A stretch of DNA of 64,000 nucleotides from Catalinimonas niigatensis (lineage in GTDB: Bacteria; Bacteroidota; Bacteroidia; Cytophagales; Cyclobacteriaceae), in contig NZ_CP119422.1 of NCBI RefSeq assembly GCF_030506285.1, positions 5,133,501-5,197,500 of the forward strand. The letters run 5' to 3'. Numbering within the stretch: the stretch's first letter is position 1; each line of letters opens with the position of its first letter. Below, in pieces: positions 55,700-64,000 of this stretch. Below the pieces are notes generated by a model, which was not told the origin of the DNA, made no database searches, and worked only from the letters and a program-made list of their open reading frames with translations. The position numbers and the translations under genes are program-made.

Positions 55700-58126
55700 G
55701 TGGAATCTACCAAGACATACCAAGAAGATATAGGTCATAAACTATCAGTAGAAGAGATTCTTAACGACTATCGTATTGCCTGGGAAAGCAGGCATGCAAG
55801 CTTGATAGGTCGGAAAGAGGTGTTTATGGGAAAGGCGAAATTTGGGGTATTTGGTGATGGCAAAGAGGTAGCACAAATTGCCATGGCCAAAGCGTTTCGT
55901 AAAGGCGATTTCCGTTCTGGCTATTATCGTGACCAGACTTTTATGTTTGCTATTGAGCAAATTACGATACAACAGTTTTTTGCTCAGCTATATGCGCATG
56001 CTACTTTGGAGGCAGAGCCTTCTTCCGGGGGGCGGATGATGAATTCTCACTTTGGTTCACGTATGGTGGATATGCAAAGCGGCGATTTTTTTAGCCAGGT
56101 GGATGCTTATAATTCCGGATCAGATATTTCGCCTACGGCCGGACAGATACCTCGTGCAGTTGGTTTTGCCTATGCTTCTAAGCTCTATAGAGAGAATCCA
56201 CTGCTTCATGGAGAAGCCTTTGAAAAGTTTTCATACAATGGAAATGAAGTGGCTTTTGCCACTATCGGAGATGCGGCTACTTCCGAAGGTATGTTTCTGG
56301 AAACGGTAAATGCTGCCGGAGTACTGCAAATTCCTCTGATCTTATCTGTTTGGGATGATGACTTTGGCATCTCGGTGCCCAAAGAATACCATACCACCAA
56401 ACTGAGTATCTCGGAGGCGCTTGCCGGTTTTCAGAGAACTGAGAATGAACCAGGCCTGGAGATTTTTAGAGTAAAAGGCTGGGACTATGAAAAGCTTTGC
56501 CAGGCTTACCGTATTGCCACAAAAATAGCCCGTAATGAGCATGTACCGGTACTGATGCATGTACAGGATCTTACTCAGCCACAGGGCCATTCTACTTCTG
56601 GTTCCCATGAAAGGTACAAGACCAAAGAACGATTGGCCTGGGAGCGTGAGTATGATTGTAATGTTAAAATGCGAGAGTGGATACTGCATTGCGGTTTTTC
56701 TACTGAGCGCGAACTGGATGCTATAGAGCAACGGGCATTTGAAACCGTAAAAAAGGCAAAAAATGATGCCTGGAAGGCCTATAGAGCAGATATTGATGCT
56801 GAAATTAAGCTTGTATCCAACCTTATTCTGAAAGTTGCCGGACGGAGCTCCCAAAAAGAAGGTATTAGAGAAATTCATCAGGGCCTCAAAAAAACACTGG
56901 CTCCTATCCGTCTGGACTGTGTAAAGGCAGTAAAGAGGACGCTCCGTATTACCCGGGGCGACTCCAGCCCGGAAAGACAAAGCTTGCTCCACTGGTTGAA
57001 GAAAAGTGAAGAAGAGAATTACGACCGCTTTAATGCCCATCTCTACAGCGAGACAGCATCTTCTGCGCTGAAAGTAAAAGAAGTCAAACCTTTATTTGAC
57101 GAAAATGAAAGCCCGGTGGATGGACGGGAAGTATTACAAGCTTGTTTTGACCATATCCTCAGACGTGATCCCCGGGTATTTGCCATTGGCGAGGATGTAG
57201 GAAAAATTGGGGATGTCAATCAGGGATTTGCCGGTTTGCAGGAAAAACACGGAGAAATCAGAATAACGGATACCGGTATCCGTGAATCAACGATTATTGG
57301 ACAGGGAATTGGTACAGCTATGCGCGGTTTGCGCCCGATTACTGAGATTCAATACCTGGATTATATCTTTTATGCTATGGCTACTCTTACGGATGATTTA
57401 GCTTCGCTAAGGTACAGAACCCGTGGAGGCCAGGGTGCGCCTTTGATCATTCGTACCCGTGGGCATCGCCTGGAAGGAATATGGCATTCAGGTTCACCCA
57501 TAGGCTCTATTCTTCATTGCATGCGAGGTATTTATTTGCTGGTACCTAGAAACATGGTACAGGCAGCGGGTTTCTATAATACTATGCTACAGTCTGATGA
57601 CCCGGCAATTATTATAGAGTGCCTGAATGGTTATCGTCTCAAAGAGCGAATTCCTCTTAATTTGGATGAGTTTACTGTACCACTGGGTCAACCAGAAATT
57701 ATTCGTGAAGGGGAAGATATTACCATCGTCACTTATGGTGCTATGTGTAGGGTGGTGATGCAAGGGGCAGAGCAGCTAGCAGAGTTTGGCATTTCCTGTG
57801 AGGTAATAGATGTTCAAACGCTTTTGCCTTTTGATATCAACCATACCATACTGGAATCTGTTAAAAAAACAAACAGGGTAATATTTGCAGATGAGGACGT
57901 GCCCGGTGGTGCTTCAGCCTATATGATGCAGCAGGTGCTGGAAGAACAGGGCGCATATCAATACTTGGATTCTACCCCCAAGACGATCAGTAGTGCTGCT
58001 AATCGTCCTGCCTATGGGTCTGATGGAGATTATTTTTCCAAACCTAATCAGGAAGATGTATTTGATACCGGCTATGCGATGATGGCTGAATATGACCCTG
58101 AGCGTTTTAAAGACTTATATATTTAG
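55700..58126 (+). CDS. 2-oxoisovalerate dehydrogenase E1, fused alpha and beta subunits
   Basis: Thiamine diphosphate-dependent E1 of the branched-chain 2-oxoacid dehydrogenase complex, 808 residues. The alpha half (about 1-400) has GDFRSGYYRDQTFMFA, SSGGRMMNSHFGSR, the TPP motif IGDAATSEGMFLETVNAAG, SVWDDDFGISVP and HSTSGSHERYK. The beta half begins near 475 with DGREVLQACFDHILRRDPRVFAIGEDVG and includes ITDTGIRESTIIGQGIGTAMRGLRPI, YRTRGGQGAPLIIRTRGHR and FADEDVPGGASAYMMQ. It makes branched acyl-CoA from Val, Leu and Ile 2-oxoacids, the primers of iso-fatty acids. The only good start is a GTG at 55700. E2 and E3 are not in this window. Confidence 0.92.
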   Translation: MESTKTYQEDIGHKLSVEEILNDYRIAWESRHASLIGRKEVFMGKAKFGVFGDGKEVAQIAMAKAFRKGDFRSGYYRDQTFMFAIEQITIQQFFAQLYAHATLEAEPSSGGRMMNSHFGSRMVDMQSGDFFSQVDAYNSGSDISPTAGQIPRAVGFAYASKLYRENPLLHGEAFEKFSYNGNEVAFATIGDAATSEGMFLETVNAAGVLQIPLILSVWDDDFGISVPKEYHTTKLSISEALAGFQRTENEPGLEIFRVKGWDYEKLCQAYRIATKIARNEHVPVLMHVQDLTQPQGHSTSGSHERYKTKERLAWEREYDCNVKMREWILHCGFSTERELDAIEQRAFETVKKAKNDAWKAYRADIDAEIKLVSNLILKVAGRSSQKEGIREIHQGLKKTLAPIRLDCVKAVKRTLRITRGDSSPERQSLLHWLKKSEEENYDRFNAHLYSETASSALKVKEVKPLFDENESPVDGREVLQACFDHILRRDPRVFAIGEDVGKIGDVNQGFAGLQEKHGEIRITDTGIRESTIIGQGIGTAMRGLRPITEIQYLDYIFYAMATLTDDLASLRYRTRGGQGAPLIIRTRGHRLEGIWHSGSPIGSILHCMRGIYLLVPRNMVQAAGFYNTMLQSDDPAIIIECLNGYRLKERIPLNLDEFTVPLGQPEIIREGEDITIVTYGAMCRVVMQGAEQLAEFGISCEVIDVQTLLPFDINHTILESVKKTNRVIFADEDVPGGASAYMMQQVLEEQGAYQYLDSTPKTISSAANRPAYGSDGDYFSKPNQEDVFDTGYAMMAEYDPERFKDLYI

Positions 58127-58406
58127 AAAAAGACGTTTCTATTACATGAGGATGCTTACCCTCACTGAAGATTAGAGTGATTCATATAGTGATATCATTA
58201 TAAAAAATAGAAAGATAGTTTTATAATATCTTATTTTCTCATTTCTCATAGAGAAGAAATTTTTTCTTTGACAAGGAAACTCACATAAGCTTATGAAAAG
58301 GATTAATTAAGCAACATGTTTTTTTGACAATAAACTTTAACTTGCAGCTTAATTGTGTTTTTTTGCTCCTCAATAGAATCCGTTTGGAGTTCTTTTTCAG
58401 CATTTT

Positions 58407-59543
58407 ATGAAGATAGCGATAGTACTTAATACTTCCTGGAATGTCTATAATTTCCGCCTGGGTCTGATCAATGCTTTGCAGGAAGATGGGCATCAGGTAG
58501 TTATTCTTGCTCCTCATGATCAATACAGTCATCGCTTAGAAGACCTGGGCTACTCATTTTATCCTATCAAAATGGATAGCAGAGGAGTAAACCCTATAAA
58601 AGATGCGGGTCTGGTTGTAGAATTATACAAATTATACAAAAAAATATCACCAGATATTATTCTCCACTATACAGTTAAGCCAAACATTTATGGTACCCTG
58701 GCAGCACGTGCCGCAGGTATCCCAATGATCAATAATGTGTGCGGCTTAGGTACTGTTTTCTTAAAGAAAGGATGGGTATCCCTGGTGGCTAAAAGTTTGT
58801 ATAAGATAGCCTTTCGTTTTCCGCATAAGGTTTTCTTCCAGAACCACGATGACTTCCAGCTTTTTGTAAGAGAGAAACTGATTAAAAAAAACATTGCTGA
58901 CACAGTACCGGGCTCAGGAATTGATCTGAAGAAATTTGAACCAACTGTAATTCCTGTAGATAAACCCCATGTATTTACTTTTCTGGTAATTTCACGGCTT
59001 ATCTTTGATAAAGGCATCATTGAATATGTAGATGCCATAAAAAAATTAAGATCAGAGGGAGTAAATGCGCACTTTCAGATATTAGGAGCAAAAGATCCTA
59101 TCCACCAAAGGGGTATTCCGGTAGAGATTGTGGATCATTGGGTGGATGAAGGGCTGATTGAATATCTGGGCACTACCGATGATGTAAAGTCAAGGATTGA
59201 ATTGGCAGATTGTGTAGTCTTACCTTCCTATCGGGAAGGTTTACCCCGTACACTTCTGGAGGCTGCCAGCCTGGGCAAACCCATTATCACTACAGACACT
59301 GCGGGCTGCAGGCATGTAGTGGAAGATAATGAGAATGGATTCTTGTGCAAAGTACGTTCGGCAGATGATCTGGCTGAGAAGATGATGAAAATGTTGGGCT
59401 TAAGTCATGAGGAACGAATGAGCATGGGAGAGAAAGGCAGGCTTAAGGTACAACGACAATTTGATGAAAATCTTGTGATCAACAAGTATCAAGAAGCTAT
59501 TAACCATCTGGTAGTAAGTCAGGCTAAAAAACTAATTGCCTGA
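58407..59543 (+). CDS. Glycosyltransferase family 4 protein
   Basis: GT-B fold transferase, 378 residues, likely retaining and acting on a lipid-linked intermediate at the cytoplasmic face of the membrane. The N-terminal domain starts MKIAIVLNTSWNVYNFRLGLINAL and contains HYTVKPNIYGTLAARAAGIP and GSGIDLKKFEP. The C-terminal donor-binding domain has FLVISRLIFDKGIIEYVDAI and the signature SYREGLPRTLLEAASLGKPIITTDTAGCRHVVEDNENGFL, containing the EX7E-type motif. It is the first gene of the exopolysaccharide cluster; a terminator after it suggests that the next genes have their own promoter. Confidence 0.93.
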   Translation: MKIAIVLNTSWNVYNFRLGLINALQEDGHQVVILAPHDQYSHRLEDLGYSFYPIKMDSRGVNPIKDAGLVVELYKLYKKISPDIILHYTVKPNIYGTLAARAAGIPMINNVCGLGTVFLKKGWVSLVAKSLYKIAFRFPHKVFFQNHDDFQLFVREKLIKKNIADTVPGSGIDLKKFEPTVIPVDKPHVFTFLVISRLIFDKGIIEYVDAIKKLRSEGVNAHFQILGAKDPIHQRGIPVEIVDHWVDEGLIEYLGTTDDVKSRIELADCVVLPSYREGLPRTLLEAASLGKPIITTDTAGCRHVVEDNENGFLCKVRSADDLAEKMMKMLGLSHEERMSMGEKGRLKVQRQFDENLVINKYQEAINHLVVSQAKKLIA

Positions 59544-59570
59544 ACTGTATATATTGAATAAATAGAATAC

Positions 59571-59601
59571 AAAAAACCAATGATTCGGCATTGGTTTTTT
59601 T
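59571..59601. terminator. Intrinsic terminator after the glycosyltransferase gene
   Basis: AAAAAACCAATG and CATTGGTTTTTT form a 12-bp stem with a 6-nt loop, followed by more T residues, 27 bp after the stop. Confidence 0.85.
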
Positions 59602-59661
59602 GTTATAACTTTAAGGCTAGTTTTAGAACAACTTTCATATATTCAAAAGCGAACATATATT

Positions 59662-60213
59662 ATGCATATAGAGAAAACAAGTATAGAGGGTTTGGTAGAA
59701 CTTTTTCCGGATGTTTTCGGTGATGAGAGAGGATATTTTTTAGAAACTTACCATATAGAGAAGTTCAGGTCGTTGGGACTGGATTATACCTTTTTACAGG
59801 CGAATCAATCTTTTTCAAAAAAAGGAGCACTCCGCGGACTCCACTTTCAAAACGCACCTTATCAGCAGGGAAAACTGGTGAGAGTAGTTACAGGAAAAGT
59901 GCTGGATGTGGCTGTAGATTTACGGCCCGGATCACCCACTTACGGACAGTACAAGACCTTTGTGCTGGATGGAAAGCTTAGTAATATGGCATTCGTACCT
60001 GAAGGTTTTGCACATGGGTTTTTGACATTGGAAGATGCTGTTTTTACTTATCAATGTACCAATGTGTATCATAAAGCTTCGGAGTCAGGCGTTATCTGGA
60101 ATGATCCTGATTTGAATATTGATTGGGAATTAGAAAAATATGGTATCACTGAGCCAATTGTCTCTGAAAAGGACTTGGCTTTGCCTTCATTTAAAGAAAT
60201 CGCCAGAAAGTAA
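59662..60213 (+). CDS. rfbC: dTDP-4-dehydrorhamnose 3,5-epimerase
   Basis: Third enzyme of dTDP-L-rhamnose synthesis, converting dTDP-4-dehydro-6-deoxyglucose to dTDP-4-dehydrorhamnose. The 183-residue cupin carries FGDERGYFLETYHIEKF, NQSFSKKGALRGLHFQ (with the catalytic His), GKLVRVVTGKVLDVAVDLRPGSPTYGQY, VPEGFAHGFLTL and ESGVIWNDPDLNIDW. All usual active-site elements are there. rfbA, rfbB and rfbD are absent from this window. It is followed after 14 bp by the export lipoprotein gene, so the polymer made here probably contains rhamnose. Confidence 0.96.
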   Translation: MHIEKTSIEGLVELFPDVFGDERGYFLETYHIEKFRSLGLDYTFLQANQSFSKKGALRGLHFQNAPYQQGKLVRVVTGKVLDVAVDLRPGSPTYGQYKTFVLDGKLSNMAFVPEGFAHGFLTLEDAVFTYQCTNVYHKASESGVIWNDPDLNIDWELEKYGITEPIVSEKDLALPSFKEIARK

Positions 60214-60227
60214 ATTATACTATCATT

Positions 60228-61037
60228 TTGGTTCAAACATCCATCAAGTTCTGTAAGAGTAGCTTCTGGCTTCTTAATATATTTTGCCTGCTTTCAAGTT
60301 GTGGAGTTTACAAAAACAGGATACTCTTCCAGACCGAAAAGGAATTAACTCCTGAAGGTATGCTTTTAGCTTTAGAAGAAGCTAAAAGTAATTATACACT
60401 ACAGGAAAATGATTATATAGAAGTTGAGGTATATACGAATGAAGGTGAATTGATTATTGATCCTAACAATGAAATCAGACGAGAGTTAAATTCCGGAGGA
60501 AATAACCAACAGTTAAGACAGCAGGAAAAGCCTCAGTTTTTGATTAGGGAAGGAGGACTCGTAAAACTTCCTCTGGTTGGAGATATAGCTTTGGCAGGAT
60601 TGACACTGAATGAGGCTGACAGCTTATTGGAAAGAGAATATTCAGCTTATTATGAAGACGCTTTTGTCATTACCCGCTATAACAATAAGAGAGTGATTGT
60701 ATTGGGCAGTATGGGAGGACAGGTAATTCCATTGCAGAACGAAAACACTCATCTTATTGAAATATTAGCATTGGCTGGAGGGGTAGGCAACCAATCCAGA
60801 GTGGACAAAATCCGTTTGATCCGAGGAGATTTGAATGATCCTGAAGTAAGAATTATTAATTTGGCGACCATAGAAGGGATGAAGAATGCTTCGCTGAAAG
60901 TGCTTCCAAACGATATCATTTATGTAGAACCTGTGCAAAGAATTACAAGTGAGGCAGTAAGAGATATTTCTCCTATATTGGGTTTGATTACCAGTACATT
61001 AACTTTGATTTTGCTTGTCAACAGATTTAGTGAATAG
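60228..61037 (+). CDS. Polysaccharide export outer-membrane lipoprotein (Wza-like)
   Basis: A 269-residue polysaccharide export protein. The lipobox LLSS-C25 follows a hydrophobic signal. The Poly_export domain reads YTLQENDYIEVEVYTNEGEL and VKLPLVGDIALAGLTLNEADSLLERE. An SLBB-type segment (VIVLGSMGGQVIPLQNENTHLIEILALAGGVGNQSRVDKIRLIRG) follows, then NDIIYVEPV and a final hydrophobic helix (LGLITSTLTLILLVNRF) that could cross the outer membrane. The start is a TTG at 60228; no ATG is available before the signal. It forms the export pore with the Wzc-like kinase encoded 9 bp downstream. Confidence 0.92.
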   Translation: MVQTSIKFCKSSFWLLNIFCLLSSCGVYKNRILFQTEKELTPEGMLLALEEAKSNYTLQENDYIEVEVYTNEGELIIDPNNEIRRELNSGGNNQQLRQQEKPQFLIREGGLVKLPLVGDIALAGLTLNEADSLLEREYSAYYEDAFVITRYNNKRVIVLGSMGGQVIPLQNENTHLIEILALAGGVGNQSRVDKIRLIRGDLNDPEVRIINLATIEGMKNASLKVLPNDIIYVEPVQRITSEAVRDISPILGLITSTLTLILLVNRFSE

Positions 61038-61046
61038 CAAGAAGGT

Positions 61047-63434
61047 ATGAGAAATGAGCAATATGATATGGAAGAAGTGGGCGCAGAAAGCGGCGCACTT
61101 GAGGGACTTGACCTGAACAAAATAGTATTAACTATAAAAAAGAATATTCCCTGGATTATTCTTATTGTATTATCTACCAACATCCTTGCCTATCTCTATA
61201 TCCGTTATACACGCCCTGTATATGAATCCACTTCTATATTACGACTTGATATCAAAAGCGAAGCGAATATACTTGGTTTTGGTAACCTGAATCAAAATCT
61301 GGATAATCTTGCTGGAGAAATTGAGCTGTTGAAGTCTAATCTTTTCTTTAGCAAAGTAGTAGATGTCATTGATATGGATATCAGCTATTATGCTTATGGC
61401 CGTGTTCTTTATCAGGAACGTTATGGAAACTCTCCTTTCAGAGTAGAATATCAGCTTAAAGATCGCTCCTTTTATGACAGACCTATCGACATCGAGATTA
61501 TTAACAACGAACAGTTTGTTCTTTCCTATCCAATGGAAGGAGAGAGATTCTCCAGAGCATACGAATTTGGAGAAGAAATAGAAACCCCTGCCTATCGCTT
61601 CGTAGTTACGCTGACAGAACATTATCGTCCTGATTTCAAAGGAACAGCGTATTATTTTACCATCAATAGCGACCAGTCTCTGGTCAGTTATTTATCAAGT
61701 AATTTGATTGTAGAGCCGGTGAATTTCAAGGCAAATACCATTAAAGTAGGCTTTCAGGGATATGATAAGCAAAAAATCAGAGATCTTGTCACGGTCATAG
61801 ACTCTGTGTATCTGGCCTACACTAAAGAGAAAAAAAACCAGGCTACTGAGCAGAAAATATCCTTTTTAGATGAGCAGCTAGGATTGATAGAGGAGCGTCT
61901 TTCAAAGTATGAAACCTATTTTGAGAACTTTACCATTGCCAATAAAACAGCCAACCTTCAATCAGAGATAGGTAAGGCGATTGTCATGATGGAGGAATTG
62001 GATGCAAGGAAGTTCCAAATGCAAAATACCCTGGAATCTATTGGTAATCTCCGCGAGAAAGTAGAGAACGAAGAACTGATCTTCACTGAGCCAACCAGTT
62101 TTTTGCAGTATCCTGAGGATGTTTTGCAATATGTGCAACAGCTTAATACTTTGCTCAATCAAAGAGAATTGATCCTGGCATCTTACAAAGAAACTTCTAT
62201 TGCTGTCAAGCTTAAAGATCAGAAGATTGATCTCCTGAAGCAGGATATTCTTGGTCTTATCCAGATCTATGACGCCCAGTTTCACCTACAACTGGAAGAG
62301 ATTGAAGAGAAAAAACAGGAAATTGAGGAGGAATTCGTCCAACTTCCTTCTAAGGGTACGCAGTATGGAAAAAACCAGCGCTACTATAATTTGTATGAAG
62401 AAATATTCCTCTCTTTAATCCAGAGAAAGAATGAGTTGGAGATTGCGAAGGCGGGTACTGTCACTGATTTTGTTGTGCTGTTGCCTGCTACCATACCGGG
62501 ATCACCGGTTGCTCCCGAAAAGTTTACTGTTCTTGGCATAGGAGCAGTGAGTGGGATTATTCTAAGTCTGATGTTTCTGGCAGTAGGTTATGTACTCAAC
62601 GATAAAATCAATAGCCAAAGCGAATTGGAAAGGCTGACCGGTGCTCCTATTTTGGGCGCGGTCCCTTTTAAGGGAAAGAAAAATGGTAATCAGGGATTAG
62701 TCGTTGATAAATTTCCGAAATCATCCATTAGTGAAGCATTCCGCTCAATTCGTACCAATATGCAGTTTATGGGCTTGAGAAATGATAAAAAAGTAATTTC
62801 TATCACCTCTACGGTAGGCTCTGAAGGTAAGACTTTTGTGGCATGTAACTTAGGGTACGTCATCGCTTTGTCCGGACAAAAAGTAGTGATTGTAGATGTA
62901 GATCTGCGCAAGCCTAAGGTACATCAGGTCTTTGCTGCTCAGAATGGAAAAAAAGGAGTGAGTACCTATCTCATTGGTGAATATAAACTGGAAGAGTGTA
63001 TCATGGATGTGGGTATTAATCGTTTGGATATCATCAGTGCCGGACCTATTCCCCCTAATCCTTCAGAACTGATCGTAAGCCAGGCTTTCATGGATATGCT
63101 GGAGCAGTTGAAGGAAAAATATGATGTGGTAATATTGGATAGCCCTCCGGTAGGATTGGTAACAGATGGTGTGCTGGTCATGGAGAACGCTGATATTCCG
63201 CTATATGTGTTCAGGGCTAATTACTCTAAAAGAAACTTTGTACATACGCTCACCAAGATGCAAAGGACTAAAAAATTCCCTAATCTGGCTTTAATTCTTA
63301 ATGGCCTTACGGCTACCTCTGATAGTGACTATGCCAATACCAAATATGGTTATGGCTACTATGGCACGGAGGAAGAAGAAAAAGGAGTAGTAGATAAATT
63401 GAAGAAACTGATGGGCATGCAATCAAATCAATAG
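61047..63434 (+). CDS. Exopolysaccharide co-polymerase with tyrosine kinase domain (Wzc-like)
   Basis: Inner-membrane chain-length regulator and BY-kinase, 795 residues. A Wzz domain has a first membrane helix near residues 30-52, a long periplasmic coiled coil (about 260-425) and a second helix near 495-520 preceded by PATIPGSPVAPEK. The cytoplasmic kinase carries Walker A SEGKT (K595), Walker A' VVIVDVDLRKP (D617, D619) and Walker B YDVVILDSPPVG. The C-terminus has a Tyr-rich cluster (DYANTKYGYGYYG, about 761-774), the usual autophosphorylation sites. It controls length and export of the exopolysaccharide with the upstream lipoprotein. Its last 7 bp overlap a convergent gene. Confidence 0.95.
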   Translation: MRNEQYDMEEVGAESGALEGLDLNKIVLTIKKNIPWIILIVLSTNILAYLYIRYTRPVYESTSILRLDIKSEANILGFGNLNQNLDNLAGEIELLKSNLFFSKVVDVIDMDISYYAYGRVLYQERYGNSPFRVEYQLKDRSFYDRPIDIEIINNEQFVLSYPMEGERFSRAYEFGEEIETPAYRFVVTLTEHYRPDFKGTAYYFTINSDQSLVSYLSSNLIVEPVNFKANTIKVGFQGYDKQKIRDLVTVIDSVYLAYTKEKKNQATEQKISFLDEQLGLIEERLSKYETYFENFTIANKTANLQSEIGKAIVMMEELDARKFQMQNTLESIGNLREKVENEELIFTEPTSFLQYPEDVLQYVQQLNTLLNQRELILASYKETSIAVKLKDQKIDLLKQDILGLIQIYDAQFHLQLEEIEEKKQEIEEEFVQLPSKGTQYGKNQRYYNLYEEIFLSLIQRKNELEIAKAGTVTDFVVLLPATIPGSPVAPEKFTVLGIGAVSGIILSLMFLAVGYVLNDKINSQSELERLTGAPILGAVPFKGKKNGNQGLVVDKFPKSSISEAFRSIRTNMQFMGLRNDKKVISITSTVGSEGKTFVACNLGYVIALSGQKVVIVDVDLRKPKVHQVFAAQNGKKGVSTYLIGEYKLEECIMDVGINRLDIISAGPIPPNPSELIVSQAFMDMLEQLKEKYDVVILDSPPVGLVTDGVLVMENADIPLYVFRANYSKRNFVHTLTKMQRTKKFPNLALILNGLTATSDSDYANTKYGYGYYGTEEEEKGVVDKLKKLMGMQSNQ

Positions 63435-64000
63435 TACTTCAGGATTCCTGTGGTAGCATAAACCACGCTGTCTTTAAAGATCATTTTCTGCGTTCCTTTG
63501 GTTTCGTATTGTACTAGCCTAAGATTTCCTTCGGTATTTTCAAAGTGTAATGCCATGTTTCTGTAGGTAGTATAGAGAGGGTTCTCCTCACGGAAAATAG
63601 CTTCTACCGAATGCAGATTGGTGGTAGTATCTTTAAATATGACCTTCATATAAGGAATTTCTACTTCTTCTTTGTTTTTGGCGTAGTAGATCTTTGCCTG
63701 TAAATTCTGCTCTTGTAATATGCTGTCCTGTACTATATATTGATCTCTAAGCACAGGCTTATTTAAGTCAGCATCCGAATATAGCTTAAGGGCTTCCGCC
63801 CAGGCACTGCTATCTTTTTGTATAGTTTTGGTTTCAGTGCTGTCATCAATGCGGGCAGTAACTACTACTTCCGGGTTGAGCCGATCCAGCAAGGCAATTT
63901 GTTCTTCTATCACTCCTTTTAGATCAAAGTAGGGAGTAGCTTGTAGTTGCCTTTCCAGTTTCATCTCTTCAGGCTGGCAACTCCAAAGGGAGAGTAAAGC
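63428..64000 (-). CDS. Lipoprotein of unknown function (5' end outside window)
   Basis: The frame runs past the apparent ATG at 63964 to the window edge; the extra codons read ALLSLWSCQPEE, which is the end of a lipoprotein signal with its lipobox Cys. So the true start is outside the window and the mature protein has about 180 residues. The visible part has strand-rich segments (PEVVVTARIDDSTETKTI, LQAKIYYAKNKEEVEIPYMKVIFKD, LRLVQYETKGTQKMIFKDSVVY) but no family that I recognise. It overlaps the kinase gene by 7 bp at the 3' ends. A periplasmic or outer-membrane location is likely. Confidence 0.8.
   Translation of the reverse strand, partial: ALLSLWSCQPEEMKLERQLQATPYFDLKGVIEEQIALLDRLNPEVVVTARIDDSTETKTIQKDSSAWAEALKLYSDADLNKPVLRDQYIVQDSILQEQNLQAKIYYAKNKEEVEIPYMKVIFKDTTTNLHSVEAIFREENPLYTTYRNMALHFENTEGNLRLVQYETKGTQKMIFKDSVVYATTGILKYY

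Noticed and set aside
1-64000. tRNA, rRNA, CRISPR arrays, prophage or integrase genes
   Set aside because: Reading the intergenic gaps on both strands showed no such structures.

Overview
The window looks like chromosomal DNA of a marine-type Bacteroidota, most likely of the order Cytophagales. The evidence is a SusC/SusD pair, many lipoproteins with a short lipobox, a fused SecDF, a fused branched-chain 2-oxoacid dehydrogenase E1, and a Bacteroidota-style promoter (TTTG / TATTTTTG) upstream of the latter. Species cannot be named from sequence alone. No rRNA, tRNA, CRISPR array or transposase was seen.

Positions 1-39001 form one large glycan-use region. The left arm (+ strand, 1-8945) carries four sulfatases (the first cut by the window edge) and a PhoD-like metallophosphatase; a small SusD C-terminal relic lies between two of the sulfatases. 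The next block (- strand, 22682 down to 9173) reads AraC-type regulator, SusC, SusD, terminator, a 14-motif VCBS/ASPIC lipoprotein, a 5'-truncated sulfatase and two complete sulfatases. Divergent from the regulator runs a 16-kb, eight-gene + strand operon (22750-39001): sugar MFS porter, DUF5107-TPR protein, GH2-like lipoprotein, cytochrome-type DUF1549/DUF1553 protein, Tat-exported DUF1501 protein, Tat-exported TIM-barrel isomerase, GH36 alpha-galactosidase and aldose 1-epimerase. Together the genes describe outer-membrane capture of a sulfated, galactose-containing glycan, desulfation, trimming by GH2 and GH36, sugar uptake and anomer conversion. The cytochrome c/DUF1501/isomerase trio has no settled role and is the most interesting part.

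Positions 39251-51769 are mixed: a SnoaL-like lipoprotein, a cold-shock-domain protein, a GH13 amylase-type enzyme followed by a TetR regulator (with a 22-bp palindrome upstream), a Pit-type phosphate transporter, a UDG-family protein, a SASA esterase, and a GH32 fructan/sucrose hydrolase divergent from a SemiSWEET sugar transporter. The SemiSWEET gene abuts a lipoprotein that looks like an amidohydrolase lacking its catalytic barrel. nadC and a YcxB-like membrane protein follow.

Positions 51919-58126 hold housekeeping genes (secDF, a small conserved protein, fused E1). Positions 58407-63434 are the start of an exopolysaccharide/capsule cluster: glycosyltransferase, rfbC, Wza-like export lipoprotein and Wzc-like tyrosine kinase. 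A convergent lipoprotein gene runs off the right edge.
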